Shown: piece by piece, positions 49,826-63,429 of the stretch
Position numbering within the stretch: position 1 is the stretch's first letter
How the letters are laid out: each line of letters opens with the position of its first letter
Origin: Ichthyophthirius multifiliis
Taxonomy: Eukaryota; Ciliophora; Oligohymenophorea; Hymenostomatida
Direction of reading: 5' to 3'
Assembly (NCBI RefSeq): GCF_000220395.1
Contig: NW_004086064.1
Span: forward strand, 74,501 to 138,500
Length of the DNA stretch: 64,000 nucleotides
Program-made: the position numbers and the translations under genes
Notes under the pieces: model-generated
Told to the model about the DNA's origin: nothing
The model's input: the letters and a program-made list of their open reading frames with translations, nothing else
Databases searched by the model: none

Positions 49826-50617
49826 GTTTATATTAATTTTGTATTTTTTTTTTTTAATATTTTAATTATATTAATATATATATATATATAAATTAATTAT
49901 ATTAACTTTTTTTACTTAATTTATAACTATTATATAAGAAAATTTTATTAATTAAATTTTATTTTTACAAGTTTTATATGCATTTAGTATGATTATTAAT
50001 ATTTCTATTTATTTATGATAATTTTTTATTTAATTATACTTGAATTATTTATTTTTAAGTATAATATTAATTATTAAAAAAATAAAATATTATATGATAA
50101 TTTTTTAATTATTTTCTAGTATTTATAATAAACTGTTCTTAATTTTAAAACTATTTATAAAATAATTTTAATTAAAAACTCTTAATTTTACTTTAAAGGA
50201 ATTGAAAATATAGAAAAATTGAATATGTCTTAAATATAAAAATATATGGTTTAAATAATTAATCAATTATAAACAATCCTAATTTTTTTTATAAATTAAA
50301 TATATTATTAAATATCTTTTATAATAAATAAATAAAAAAAATACAAATTATTACAATAAAATCTAATAATTATATAATTTATAAAGATTTTAACGAAAAA
50401 AAATAAAAAAAAGAAAAGTAAAATTATATAATTAAAAATAAATATTACAAGAAATTTTATCAAAATAAAAATATAATTATATTATTTATTTATTAATAAA
50501 TATATATTTATGTAAAAATATTTTTTATTTAAAATATTATTAGGAAAATTAAATTTTACTAAAAAAAAAAATACAAAAAAAATACAAAAAAAAATACAAA
50601 AAAACAATAACATAAAA
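49826..50617. other. Intergenic
   Basis: A/T sequence, with a short TA array near 49877-49890 and A-rich tracts (AAATACAAAA repeated) just before the V-ATPase E start. Confidence 0.5.
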
Positions 50618-51418
50618 ATGGATAAAGAAGGTGTTAGTATACATGAATTTGTAGTTCAAGAAGCAAAAGAAAAGAGTTACGAAATAGAAGTAAAAACATT
50701 AAAAGAGTTCGAAAAAGAAAAAAATCTATTAGTTGATAAAGAAATAGAATAAATAAAAGAATAATACGAGACAAAAATGAGACAAGTTGAAATGAAGCAT
50801 AGAATTGAGCATTCTTCTGCTATAAATAATGCAAGACTATAAAAAATGGAAGCAAGAAACCGTGCAATGATGAAATTATTCTCAGATGCTTAATATAGTG
50901 TCTTTACTAAAACAAAAAGTGATGTAAATTTTTACAAAGATTTATTAAGAAAGCTTATGGTTTAAGGATTTATAAAATTATTTGATGAAAAGATAGTTTA
51001 TGTCCGTTGTCTATAAAAAGACAAAGACTTATGCTCTAGTATTGTTGATTAAGCTGTTTCTGATTTCCAAAGATTAGTAAAGTAAGAAATGAACAAGGAT
51101 GTAAAATTAAAAGTTGTAGTTGATGACCATAGATTTCTAGAAGAAAGATAATTGATTAATAATTTCTCTATCCCTGTAGATTAATATGATATTCATACTG
51201 GCTAATTAGAAGTAATACAAAAAAATCAAGATGATAAAAAATGCTTTGGAGGTATTGTTTTAACTAACAAAAATGGAGACATTATTGTCAAAAACACTCT
51301 TGATGTCAGATGTGATCTTTGCTTCTAAGATTCTCTTCCTGATATTAGAAATTTTATGTTTCCTAATCCTCTTCCGGTACATAATTATCAAAGATAACAA
51401 AATAACCATAATCATTGA
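50618..51418 (+). CDS. VMA4: V-type ATPase subunit E
   Basis: Peripheral-stalk subunit of the V1 sector, pairing with subunit G. Single exon, 801 nt, 266 residues, TGA at 51416-51418. Long N-terminal coiled coil (EKSYEIEVKTLKEFEKEKNL, RQVEMKHRIEHSSAINNARL), then a globular C-terminal domain with the family block GGIVLTNKNGDIIVKNTLDV followed by R and a LPDIRNFMF segment. Length is a little above the usual ~226 because of a short N/Q/H tail. No intron is needed. Confidence 0.95.
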
Positions 51419-51927
51419 TTTAATAATGAATATTATGCTTTTTATTAAATACATAATATATTTTTATTAATATTAATTTATATATGTTTTTTTAGTTATT
51501 TTCATTATAAAATATTATAAAGAAAATTTCTTTTTTTAATGCAATTACAACAATAATCTTTAATATTTTTTTTATTTTTTTATTTTTTTACAAATAAATA
51601 TTAATGCATTTATATTTTTTTATCATAAATATTATAAATCATCTTTTAATATTTTAAAATAAAATATAAATTTTTTATTTGTATTTTTATATATTATAGA
51701 GATATTTATTTTATTAATTTTTGTTTTATTTTATTTTTACAAATCAAAATAAATCTTTGTAAAAAAAAAAAATTATTTAAATATTGATTTCAATACAAAA
51801 AAAAATAATTAAAAAAAATTATTTAATAAATTAATTATATAAAGTAATATTTTACTAAAATATAATTATACATTTTAGTTATTTATTTATTTATTTATAA
51901 TAATAATATTAAATAATTCGAAATAAA
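51419..51927. other. Intergenic
   Basis: A/T sequence only, between two plus-strand genes; no terminator or promoter motif can be singled out. Confidence 0.5.
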
Positions 51928-52881
51928 ATGAAATTTAATATTTTTAAATATATATATAATATTAGACCTCGTCCATTTAAATATTTACAAAAATAATTAG
52001 ATATTGAATAAGAATGGGCAAGTTTTTAAAAAAATTTGCGTCCGCATAAATATAAATTTGTTTTTATTACAGGATTATTTTTATATCCATTTTACAAACC
52101 TCTTATTCAGTATTCATATAATCAATTTATTTTATACATAGAGAATTAATTAAAAAAGGATCAACCAGTTTCTTAAATAGCTGAGAGTTTTGGCAAATAA
52201 TTAGTTTCGGGAATATTTTTAGATTCCGATATTAAAAGGGAAAGTGGTATATTTGTTTAAGATTTGGTTAAATAAGAACTTGTATTAAATGCAATATTAC
52301 AATTATTATTAGAAAGTATAAAAAATCCATTATTTTTAGATGAAAGTAAAGTTTTTGGTAAAAATCTAGTTTTAAAAGTACTTTAAGATCAAGAAGCACT
52401 TAATCATTGCATTTCATTGTTTTTAAAGATTTTAAAAGACTAAGAATTTAAATAAGAGACTGTAGAATTAGTTAAATATGCTTTTTCTCAACCATAAGTT
52501 AGTGATACTATAATTAATTTACTTTAAAACGCAATGGCAGACGAAAGATGTAGAAAATCACTTTATGCTGCTTTAGGTTCTTCTTTTTAAGAATTAATAA
52601 TGGATAAAGAAACTCATGAAAAATTAAAAATATTTGCTTATACTTTAATCGAAAGTGAAACTAATAATGATAAAGGATCGATAAAAAATGTCATTGATGC
52701 AATCGTAAATAGCTATATGAAAAAAAAAGGTATTAATTTGAAAGAAAGCGAGTTTTAAAATTTCCTTAAAAATGTTGCTAATGATATGGATATTAAATAA
52801 TCGTAAGAAGAAAGACTAAAAAATTTAAATAGTAATGATAATTAAAATGGTGAATAAAAAAAAAAATTTTTTTATTATTGA
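51928..52881 (+). CDS. Hypothetical one-TM helical protein
   Basis: Single exon, 954 nt, 317 residues. A basic N-terminus with NIRPRPFKYLQKQLD is followed by one membrane span (KFVFITGLFLYPFYKPLIQY, about residues 44-62). A soluble alpha-helical domain with ARM/HEAT-like regularity comes next (VKQELVLNAILQLLLES, CISLFLKILKDQEFKQETVE, AFSQPQVSDTIINLLQNAM). This layout is found in conserved alveolate proteins of unknown function; a mitochondrial outer- or inner-membrane location is possible given the short basic leader. Not recognised further. Confidence 0.8.
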
Positions 52882-53720
52882 GGAATATATATTGATTTTT
52901 GTAATTTTTGTTTTAAAGAAAAAAAACATAATTATATAGACATGTTAATTAATTATAATAAAAAAATACTTTTGAAAATCCAAATTCTAATTTTATTTAA
53001 TTCAATATTAAAAAAAAATATATATAAGAAATATTATAACATTTATATGATTTTAAATAATATTATTTCAATTTATTAAGAAAAAAAAAAAACCAAAAAC
53101 ATAATTGATATATATAAAAAATATAAATATATAAAAATATCATATATATTATATTTTATATTTATATATATATACACATATTTTATATTTATATATATTT
53201 ATACATTATATATCATTTATTATAATGTGTTTTTTTTATTTTTTAAATATTTTTTTTATATATTATTATGTTTTTAAAAAATATATCAGAGATATCTACT
53301 ATCGAGTCAACACATTATGATTATGTTGTCCCTATCTAAATTTTCATCATTATTTAAATAATATAATTTTTTTTTAAATTTATTATAATATTTAACTATT
53401 AATTTTTTGATAATTTAATATTTTTCTTTATTTCTTATTAATTATTTTATGGGTGTTTTATTTTTAATAAAATTATTCTTAGATTAAAATAAAAATTGTA
53501 AATTAAGAAAAAATACAAAATTAAATTAAATAATAAAAATTTTAAAAATATTATTTATTAATTATTTAAAAATAAATAAATTATATAATTTTAATTGAAT
53601 TATTTTATTTATTTTTCTTAATTATATAAAAAATAATTATATAGTCTAATTTCTTTTAATTTTTATAAAAATAAAAAATAATAAATCAATTATATACATA
53701 AAAAATTAAACTAATTTTTT
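52882..53720. other. Intergenic between convergent genes, with one GC-richer patch
   Basis: At about 53285-53345 there is a patch (ATCTACTATCGAGTCAACAC, then ATGTTGTCCCTATC) unlike the flanking A/T DNA. It does not read as protein beyond a few codons. Confidence 0.5.
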
Positions 53721-56700
53721 TCAATAATGTTTAACATTTAATCTTTATAAATTTGAATGAGTTATTAATTAAGCCTTAATAGAAACACGTCTATTTTTAA
53801 CTTGCTTTGTAAGTGCATTTCCAATATCATTTTCATTAACTTCTAATTATTTATTTTCTTAAATAATGAAATCCAATTTTTCTACACCATTATTAGTTAC
53901 CCATGCATCTGTCTATATAATAATATATATATTATATTTTATTAAATAAAAACCATTAAGTTTTCTATGGTATATCTTTGGTCTGGATTTTTAATAAGAC
54001 ATTTTTTAAGCATATTTTTAAGATTTTCGTCCATATCTTGAGGATATTATACTTCAGATTCTAAAATATTTTTTTTTAATTCTTCATTTTTTCTACCTTA
54101 AAATGGTCTTTCGCCTACAATAATTTCATAAAAAGTAACTCCAGCAGCCCAAATATCAGTAGGTCTTCCTTTAAAATCTTCTCCTTTCCATATTTCAGGT
54201 GCTAAATAGCATTTAGTACCATGATCATTAGATAATTTATCATCACCGCCTTCAAACATTGAAGATACTCCAAAATCTGCTATTTTAAGTTCATCATTTT
54301 CACTTATTAATAAATTATCAGGTTTAATATCTCTATGTATTACATTAGCAAAATTATGTACTTATTTTGTTTGTTTTTTAAAAAATAAATAAATTGGAAG
54401 AAATATAATTATTATTTAAATTTATAAATACAGTAGTCTAATCCTAAGACAAAATCACGAAAATATTTTCTTACTCTATCTATAGGAATAAAATATTTTT
54501 CGTTTTCATTATATTTTTTCCCTTTTTCATTTTTCCAATAGTTTTTTGAATTTAAACTTCCTTTTTTGACTAAATCTATTACCAAATAAATTTTTTCTTA
54601 ATCCTAATCGTCTATAACTTCATAAAGTTTAGCAATATTAGGATGAGCCTTTTTATTTTTTATATAATTAATTATAATAAATATATATTTTACCATTCTT
54701 TTTAGAATAGCAACCTCTTTTTCTATCAATGTATAAGCGCTTTTATTTCTATCTAACATTTTTCTTTTCAATTTATTTCTATTGATAATTTTCAAGGCAA
54801 ATTTTTATTTATTTTGTGTATTTAAAACCATCTTTACTTTTCCAAAACTTCCTCTTTTATTTAAAATAAATTAATTAAAAATAAAAATATTAGTAAATAA
54901 TTTTAACTTTCCTAATAAATTTAGTACAACATAATTATTTATTTATTTCTATCCATCAGCATTTATAGATTTATCAAGTTTACTAGTTTCTAATACACTG
55001 TGTTATTCTTGAAGCATACTATAGCTTAAATTCCTGCTTAAATTAATAGAAACAGCCCTATTTAGCTTTTAATTAGAATGACTAGCCTCTTCTTATATTT
55101 ACTCCATATTATTTGTTTCATATAAACTTTTTAGCCTTATATTATTATCATATTTATTTCCTTAAATTAACATATCCGATGATTATTAATCAATAATATT
55201 GTTTTTACTTCTTTAATAAATATCAGTTAGGGCAAATTCATTTTCTGTTTTTTCTGAAATTTAGAATAAAGATAAAATTTTATCTTTATCTTAAGTCCCA
55301 AAATCAGCAATTTTAGGCATTGAATTCAAAGAAACTTCATTTTCAATTTATTTATTTTAATCATATTCATGTATTAAATCAAACAAATCAGCATTTTAAT
55401 TTTAATCTAATTAAGATTATATTTTTTCTTTTAAGACTATATTATTTGCATTATATTATTTGTTATTTTCTTCATTTTAAACATTATTGTCTTAATATTA
55501 CAAAACAACAATAGATTCTTCGCTTCTGTAATAATTCTAAAATGTAGAGTTGTTCGAGTTTAATCTTACTTTTATTTCTTTAGTATATTTTCTTGTGCTC
55601 TTCCTTCTTTTGTTATTTTATTTACTTGGAGATAAATAGCCAACTTCATGATCATTATTTTCAGGTTTCTCAGTTTTTTAAATAACTTATTATTGTTTTT
55701 ATTAATAATTGTTTTATTCTTATTAAGGTTCTTGAGTTTATTGATTAATTGCTGTTTAACCATTACTTGCTTAAACTGGAACATTTTCAAGTTATAAAGG
55801 ATTTAGTGATTCCATGTCTTGTTATATTTATTAGGTTTGGTTTTCGGTTTTAATATTAGCATTTTGCTTAGGTAAAGAATTGCCAATGTTATTTAGAGAA
55901 AATAATGTGTTATTATTATTAAATTAAGACATAGTATTATAATTTAAACTAAAAAAGGATTATTTAGATATGAATTCAGATGATTAATTAGCTATTTTAG
56001 GTTATTCTAAATTTAATTAATTTAAATAAAAAGAAGATAATGAAGATTAATGTAAGTTTTGCTGCTATTATTACTATAATTAAGTTTAAGACTATGCATT
56101 TTATAATTATTAGTAATTATTATTTATTTATTATAATTCATTTAACTAATTTTAGTCTAGAAATTAATCACTTTTATATTCTTCGTCTTTATAATATATA
56201 TTTTAAATTAAAATTATTTTATTTTTATGATTTGTTTACTTTTTAAATTGCAATAATTTTAATTAATATTACTATTATTAACGTAATCAGTTTTATCATT
56301 ATAAATACTTTAATCTAGTATTTATTATTTATTTTATATTTATTACTAGAAATACATAGTTTTTTTCATGCTTTAAGTTTATAATTAACTATTTGCATGT
56401 TTTAAGATTGAATTAGTACTCTTTATAATTGAATTAGTACTCTTTGCAATTGAGTTTGTGTTATTATTTTCTATAATAAATTCATATTATTCAATATCTC
56501 TATTAGACATTCCTTTAAAATCATAAACGATAGAAGGTAGGCATTTACTACTATTCATAGATATTTCATCATTATTTTCTTTCTCATCTTAGGCAAATTT
56601 ACAAGGAGTCATATTATTGCTTTATTAAAGAAGAATAGAATCTAAAAATAACAAAAAATTATAATATATTATATTAATATTTATATTAATTAAATATACT

Positions 56701-56880
56701 ACTGTCTTTTAATTATGAGAAAATTTAATAATTATCCAAATTATTGTATAAATTTTTTTTTTTTTCTGATATAGGTTCTGAATCTATAGAATTATTAAAT
56801 TGTTAGCGAATGCTAGTTGGAATTTATTTAGAATTACAGTCGAGCTCAAAATTTATACAACAAAAATATGGAATTTACAT
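53721..56880 (-). CDS. CaMKK-like serine/threonine protein kinase
   Basis: Upstream-type kinase related to CaMKK. Start ATG 56878-56880; a 61-nt intron 56642-56702; a ~600-residue Asn/Gln/Ser-rich N-terminal region; then the kinase domain, spliced across introns 54854-54907, 54649-54693, 54361-54431 and 53913-53953. Motifs: GKGSFGKV (P-loop), FALKIINRNK (catalytic Lys), DYLHNFANVIHRDIKPDN (HRD), IADFGVSSMFEGGDDKLS (DFG), GTKCYLAPEIWKG (APE), WAAGVTFYEIIVGERPF, DAWVTNNGVEKL. The last block, a helix followed by W-V-T-x-x-G and an acidic VEVTEEE-like segment, and DFGVS...LS.GT are hallmarks of CaMKKs. One frame junction near 56030-56080 in the N-terminal region is unresolved. Substrates would be CaMK/AMPK-like kinases by family, not shown here. 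Confidence 0.88.
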
Positions 56881-57158
56881 TAATTTAAATATTACTTGTT
56901 CTTATTGTTTTTTTTATTTTTTCTTTAATATTTTTTTTTTTTAAAAAAAACTAAATAAAAAAAAGGCTTTTTTCTATTTTTACTAGCCTTTATTTTTTTT
57001 GATTGATTAAGTTTTTTTTTTAAAAAAAAATTAGGAAATACAAAAAAATAAATAAGAAAAAATAATATTTAATATTTTTAAATAACTTTATACGATTTTC
57101 TACGTTAAAAAAAAATATAAATATACAAATATTTTTATAAAATAAAGAAGAAATTAAA
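56881..57158. other. Intergenic with imperfect inverted repeat at 56953-57000
   Basis: AAAAGGCT and AGCCTTT arms flanked by A8 and T8 face each other over a ~16-nt loop. On the minus strand this lies 3' of the MGCG gene and could be part of its 3' UTR. Confidence 0.5.
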
Positions 57159-58173
57159 TCAAAATAATATTTTTTTACATAAAAAACATTTATATACATA
57201 TTAATCATAAATGCCATAATATATATATATATTAATTACAGGTATTTTTGGTTTAACTGTAATTGGAGAAATGCAATCAATTTCAAAGTTTTATTCATAA
57301 TAGTTCTAATAACTAGATATTTTTTTTCCAATCTTTTTAAATGATTTTTATTCTTATAATGATTTTATTTACTCTTCTCCAAAATCTTCCTACACCAAAT
57401 CTAATAAATTTACATTTTGTGATATTATACGTTTTTTTTTTTAATCAATTTAATTTAAAAAGTCTGTGGTTTCTATATTATTAGCTTGTTTTTATTGCTA
57501 ATTTTTTATTTTTTCATGTTCTTCTTATTATTCGTTAATAATATCGATTTTTGCAACATGAACTATTTACTCTTAATTAGGATATTAAATAACTCCCAGA
57601 GTAGGTAATCTATGATTAAGTCTAGAATTTTGTTCATTAGTACTTAATGAAAGTCTTAAAAAGTTAGCTGTTTAATTGCTTTCTACTTCTTATCTAATCA
57701 TTTAATTTTTTTCTAATTCATTAAACTTAGCAACTGGTGAATCAAATTCTTTTGGATCTAACTTATTAAAATTTTGTAATTTATTTAGTTGATTTTATTC
57801 ATGGAAACTAAATGCGTCTGATTATTAATCGTTTTAGTCCCTACTAATATTATTATAATTAGCAAATGAACTTTTCTTTATCATAAATTTTTTTGAATCT
57901 ACTGTAATATATATAAATTTTTGTTAATACAAGAAAGTAATTATTTTACGAAATTAAAATGCTTAATTTAGATGTTTATTTTTTAATATATAAATTAAAT
58001 TTAATTATACATCCAACTGTTCTTTTAAATTAAGATTCTTAACTTTTTATTACTTCTACTCTATTATTTTTTAAAGGGTTAAATTAGTATTTCTAATCAT
58101 TATCAAATGATGTTTATATAGCTTTGTCAAGAGATATTTTTGGTTGTATTTATGATGAATTTCCACAACCCAT
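57159..58173 (-). CDS. MGCGNSS N-terminal (myristoylated?) hypothetical protein
   Basis: Start ATG 58171-58173. The N-terminus MGCGNSSQIQPKIS is a textbook N-myristoylation site with an adjacent Cys for palmitoylation. Exon 1 runs to about 58033 (…KNNRVEVIKSQES…), a ~115-nt intron ending TATTACAG at 57904 follows, and the main exon continues to the end. The body is a polar helix-rich protein (AFSFHEQNQLNKLQNF, HRLPTLGVIQYPNQEQIVHV, LLDLVQEDFGEEQ, FEIDCISPITVKPKIP). It may really end by a further intron after PKIP rather than at TGA 57159, since the last ~25 codons are A/T noise. Function unknown; membrane-associated by inference. Confidence 0.7.
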
Positions 58174-58425
58174 TTTTTTAGTGTTTTTAAAATTAGTTTT
58201 ATTAAAAAAAAATATAAGATAAATAATTGTTTATAAAATAAAAATTTATAAAAAAAAAAAAAGAAATTAAACAATATTATTTATTAATATTATTTTTTAA
58301 AAAATCTATTTTAAAATAAATTAAATTATAATATAATTAACTCTTATAAATAATATATATTTATATATTAATGTATAAAAGACTACATTTTTAATAATAT
58401 CTATATTAAAAAAAATCAATTGAGT
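58174..58425. other. Short intergenic gap
   Basis: About 250 bp of A/T DNA between two minus-strand genes; holds the carboxypeptidase 3' end and the upstream region of the MGCG gene. Confidence 0.4.
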
Positions 58426-59841
58426 TCAAAATTAAGCATATACTTCTTATTTTAAAGCTTCTTCAACAATTTTAGTTACCATTTCTAAAGCAGCCTCAGG
58501 TTAATCTTGAGAAACCATATGTCCTGATTCAAAAACTTAGAAATATTACAAGTTTTAATATTTTTTGAGTACTCCATAAACTTAATTATTATTTCCTTTC
58601 CATTCTTTAAAGAAAGAATTATTAAATTCATCAGAATATTTCCATTATAATTAACTAACCCATTTTTCAGAAGAATAATAAGGGACAATAAAGTCCAAAT
58701 TTCCATTAAAAACACTAACATGTATTCCTTAATCTAACAAATATTCAACTTTATGTATACATTCGCCTTACATTAAGTCTATCAAGAATTTTTAATAGAC
58801 TTCATTATCACATTATTCATATTTTTTATTTAGTTTTAATTTAAACAAGCTTTTTCCGTATTATGAATTTAAAAGATCATCTAAAGCAGTATAATCAGGT
58901 TCTTATTTTCTTTAAATATTATACTAATCAATATTATTAGGATTATTAATAAGTAGTATGTCGTTAAAAGCATTAACAGCATTTACCCAATCTGAATTAT
59001 TAATAGCTTATTATCCCTATAATTCAATTTTTTTAGCTTTTTGGTATAAAGTTGAGTTTGTTATTCCATTATCAAAGGCATAATCAGTTATTGAAGAAAT
59101 AGTGTGATAAGGAGAAGTAAATCCATCACCAATACCGATTCCTTTTAAATTAAAAATATTTCCTTCTTAGACTATTTTCTAGCTGATCGAAGGTATATAT
59201 TTACCTGCATAAGATTCTCCTAGGATGAATAAAGGAGTATCTTTTCCGTTTAAACCCAATTGTCCAAAACATCCGTTTTTTCCGTATAATTCAAGCAATG
59301 CGTTGTAAAATTGAGTCGCTAATTGTACTTAGTTTATAGGAATATCATTGTTTTTGGCTAAATGAGAAATTCCAGTTCCTATAGGTTAATCAACGAATAT
59401 TACGTTGTATTTTTTGGTCCATCCGCTTTTATTTTAAGTAAAGTAAAGCTTGCCAGATTCGGTTTTATTCACATAAAGAGGCCCTAATTCATAAAAGTTA
59501 CCGAATTATGAAGAACATCCGGGACCTCCGTTGAGCCATATTATAGTGGGAATATGTTTTAATTGTTATTCAGGTATTCCTTCGGCTCCGTAAAATATAA
59601 AAGATAAAGATGAGTCTGATTTTTTTATTCCAATATTTAAATAACCAGATTTGGTTATTCCATTATGTTCGTTAAGATCAACATTATTGCAAACTGTTTT
59701 TATGGGAGTTTTAGAAACTTTGCGCATAAAATTATTGTATGAAGTTAATTTTATTTTATTTTTTTAGGGTTTTTTTATTAATAATTATGTATTTATGTGG
59801 ATTATTTGTATCAATGTTAAAATAAATAGTAATATTTTCAT
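58426..59841 (-). CDS. Secreted serine carboxypeptidase (peptidase family S10)
   Basis: Lysosomal or secreted exopeptidase that removes C-terminal residues. Single exon, 1416 nt, 471 residues. Signal peptide MKILLFILTLIQIIHINT. Conserved blocks: TIIWLNGGPGCSSQFGNFYE (oxyanion region), ILGESYAGKYIPS (catalytic Ser), FNGNLDFIVPY (catalytic Asp), FESGHMVSQDQPEAALEM (catalytic His). All three catalytic residues are present and in one open frame, so the enzyme should be active. Length is normal for the family. Confidence 0.96.
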
Positions 59842-60225
59842 TTTTTTTTTTTTTTTATTGTTTAAAAAAGCTAAAATTATTGTTTATTAAGATTACTTTT
59901 TATATGTAATTTAATGATAATTATTTTTAATCTAATTAAATTGTATAATAAAGTGAAGATTCATTTATAAAAGAATAAATGTTATGATAAGATGTAATTT
60001 TTATTTAAATATTAAATAAAATTTAAATATTTTTTGTGTTATATATAAAAATATTTAATTTATATTTAAATTATTAATATAATAGAAGAAAATAATAAAT
60101 AAAAAAATCATTATATATATTTAATTATTAATTAATAACTAATATATAAATATATATTTATATATATATAATTTTATAAAATAAACAAATTACTTTTATT
60201 ATTTTAGTAATGTATAACTTATTTA
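59842..60225. other. Intergenic
   Basis: A/T sequence with TATATTTATATA palindromes at about 60110-60180; nothing coding. Confidence 0.5.
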
Positions 60226-62628
60226 TCATTTTAATATTTAATACATAAATTCTTAATTTCTAGTTAATAGTTTTATCGATAATTAAATAATTTATTTTTG
60301 ATCTTTTGCATCTAAAATAGAAAAAGCTTTATATTAATCTGAATAATAACTCTCTAAAAACTATTAAGTATTTTTAAAATTTTTTTAACACCTTAAACAT
60401 GTTGATATAGTTTATTCCATTATAAAATATAGAAATATCTATCTAATATTATATAAAGATTGTTAAATTTCTTAATTATTTTAATAATATTTATTTAAGT
60501 ATGCACAATCAATTAAAATATAATCATAATTTTATTATAGATTTCTTTTAAACAAAACTTTCATACTTTAATATTAATAATTCTAAAAAACAAAAAAATC
60601 ATAAAATTATATATATTTAATAATAATAATAATAATAATAATATAAATGTATTAATTTTACATCAATTTTTTCATCATTTAAAATAGAATTATTATCAAA
60701 TATAAAGATAGTATTTTTATAAAATTCCAAAATTTAGTTATAAACAAATAATTCTTAGTTAAAATGCTCAAAGTTTTAATCCTCTCTTTTCTAATATAGT
60801 ATTTTTTATATTTAAGGGTTAGAAATTAAATTCTAATAATTATCGAAATTTTTTTATTCCATAAATATTCTCGCAATTTTTAATATATTAAAAGTTTTAT
60901 TATAAAAATCCTCCTAGCCGCATTCTTATAAAAATATAAGTAAATTATCAATTATACACTTATTTTACTCTTCATTTAAAAGTGTATTTTAAAGAATTTC
61001 CTATATCCTTTTTTATGGATATCCAGCTTAAAATAAAATTTATCTCATGCCATATTTATTTTCTAGGGCTTGTTCTTACTTAATACTTTAAGCCAATAAA
61101 TTATTAACTAAACTTTATTCGGGAAAATTTGATAAAAAACAAGCCAGTTCCTCAAATTAATTTTATTCTATTAAAATTTTACAATAAGCCCTAATAGTAT
61201 TTATATAGCTTTATTTTATTTTTTCATGGATTAAATTATAATTTGAAAAAAAAACGTTTACCAAAATATATTAAAATCTAGCCTAAAATATTAGGCTTTC
61301 TTAAAAAACTATTTCTTGATTATTTGAAAAAAGTTCTTCCCATAAAATATTGTTATTTTGTTAAAAAAAGGACTTTATAAATTAAAAAGAAGATAATTTT
61401 ATTTAATTTTCACTTTCGATTTTATTAATTTCATTAATCAAAATGTTTTCAATACTTTCGTTTTTGAAAAACCCAATGTTTTAAAAGACCTTTTCATAAT
61501 TTTAATAAGGTTAATTACTTGAAAAATTCACAAAATCATTAAAGTCTTCTTAAAAAAATTAAGTTTTTTCAAATAAAATACCTTTTATAGTTAAAAATCT
61601 CTTTATTATTTCATGAAAAAGTAGACATCGAACAACCACCCATAATTAATCGTAAATATAATCAACATTTTTTCTTTTTTTTAATATTTCTCTTATAAAA
61701 TTCTCTTATTATTACATAAAAAGGCATAAAAATATTCCTCTCCTTCAATTTTCATTTCTGAGTTTTAAAAACATTAACTAATACTTTACAACCAATTTTT
61801 ATTTCCATAAAATCCTCTTTATCTAAATCCAAAAAAATCCTCATTTTTTCCAAAAAAATATTATTAATTATCATTATCAAGTATTTCTTATTCAGGAAAT
61901 ACACTTTAAATTGCTGTTTAATGAATTTACATATTATAAGTATTAAAAACGGCTAATAATTTATCAGTTTATCCTTATCTGATATAATAAAATACTTATT
62001 TTAGAACTTCTGGGTGTCTTATTATTTTTTATTGTTCCTCAAAAGTATTTTATGTTTCATTAGAAAAGTTTATTTCTTCAAAACGTTATTCTGTTTTGCA
62101 CGTTTAAATCCAATTTTGTATAAGAAAAAGTTTCTCAAGTGTTGGATCAAAATTAAATATATCCTAAATTATTTAAAAATCAGAATAGTTTTGAGATATA
62201 TAAGATATTCTTAATTATGAGTTTTCAAATGTAGAAGGTTTATTACTCAAAAAGTTTTATAAATTATCTATTTTATATGTATTTTTATTCATTTTTATTT
62301 ATTCATTTGTATTTTTATTCCATATTGATTAAAAATATTAATAAAATGCATATTTTTATAAATAATTTGATTATTAACTTTATTATTTTAATAAATTGTT
62401 GTTTTTTTGTTTTTCTTAATATTTTATTATATCTAAAATCAATTGCCAAGTCCTTATTTGATTTGTAAATAAATCTTTTAAGGATAAATCTTCTTCTTTA
62501 TTTTAAGTAATTGTATTTAATTATTCGTTATTTTAATAAATAAAATAATGTATTATTTTTTAAAAATCTTCAAAGGTTTTCTTTTCTTTACTAATTGTAT
62601 AATATATTTCTTTTCCTTAAAAATTCAT
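60226..62628 (-). CDS. Large alpha-helical protein, possibly Nup107/Nup84-like
   Basis: ATG 62626-62628 (MNFQGKEIYYTISKEKKTFE) to TGA 60226-60228. The frame is open for long stretches. The protein is almost entirely helical: ENFLRISYISQNYSDF-type segments, WLQSISQCFQNSEMKIEGEE, EELACFLSNFPEQSLVNN, KIARIFMEQKNFDNYQNLIS, AFSILDAKDQKQIIQLSI. The central ELACFLSNFP...EQEALENKYGMRQILFQA order resembles the Nup107/Nup84 family (helical scaffold of the nuclear pore Y complex), but no diagnostic motif is certain. At least two introns are needed (around 61560-61640 and 60600-60650). Gene confidence is high, name confidence low. Confidence 0.6.
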
Positions 62629-63250
62629 ATTAATTTTTAATGTTTTGTATTTTTTTTTTTTTTTTAAATATAATTTTTTAAAAAATTAATAAATCTTTTT
62701 TTTTTTTTTTTTAGAAATTAAATTTTTTGCTATTTTTAGTAAATAAAAAGTATAAAATATTTTTATTTATAATTTATTCGAAATTTTTTTTATATTTTTT
62801 TAAATTTAAACAAATAATTAATTAGAAAAAACCAGTATAATTTAAAATATATAAAACCTAAACATTATTTTATAAAAAAAAAAAATATGAAATAAATAAT
62901 TTTATTTATAATAATATATAAATTTGATAAATTTTTATATAATTCAAAAACTATTTATATCTATTTAAATCACAATTTAATAACTATTTTATAAATCTCT
63001 ATTTCTACAATACTTATATATCTTAAAAAGTTAAATTTTATTTATTTATATTTTTAAAAATCTATATTTTTTGCTATTATCTTTAATAAAAAACAAATTC
63101 TCCTTAAAATATAATACAAAAATCATATTTTTTCATTTAAAATATTATTATTTTTTATTGAGAAAACTCCAAATTTATATTTTCTTAATATTCTTATTAA
63201 TTTTTATTTTTATTATAAAGTTATTATAAAAACTCAATCAAATAAAAAAA
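62629..63250. other. Intergenic
   Basis: A/T sequence with T runs; no coding signal. It ends at the GA array. Confidence 0.5.
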
Positions 63251-63271
63251 AGAGAGAGAGAGAGAGAGAGA
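63250..63271. repeat. (GA)n microsatellite
   Basis: About ten perfect GA/AG dinucleotides. This is the only non-A/T dinucleotide array in the window. On the minus strand it gives a Ser-Leu repeat in an otherwise open frame. Confidence 0.9.
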
Positions 63272-63429
63272 GTGAAAAAAAAAATTATTAGCGGTCCTAT
63301 CCCATTTTATTGTCATTTTTGATTGAGATTTTAAAATAAAAAATAATAAAACTTATAAATAATTAATATTTTCTTTTTTTGTAAATAATAATTAAAAGTT
63401 ATTTTTTTGTCGTTTACTTAATTATTTTT

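Noticed and set aside
62014-62468. Two plus-strand hydrophobic ORFs
   Set aside because: Antisense of the large helical minus-strand gene; T-rich antisense of A-rich coding always looks like membrane protein (Phe/Leu/Ile/Tyr).
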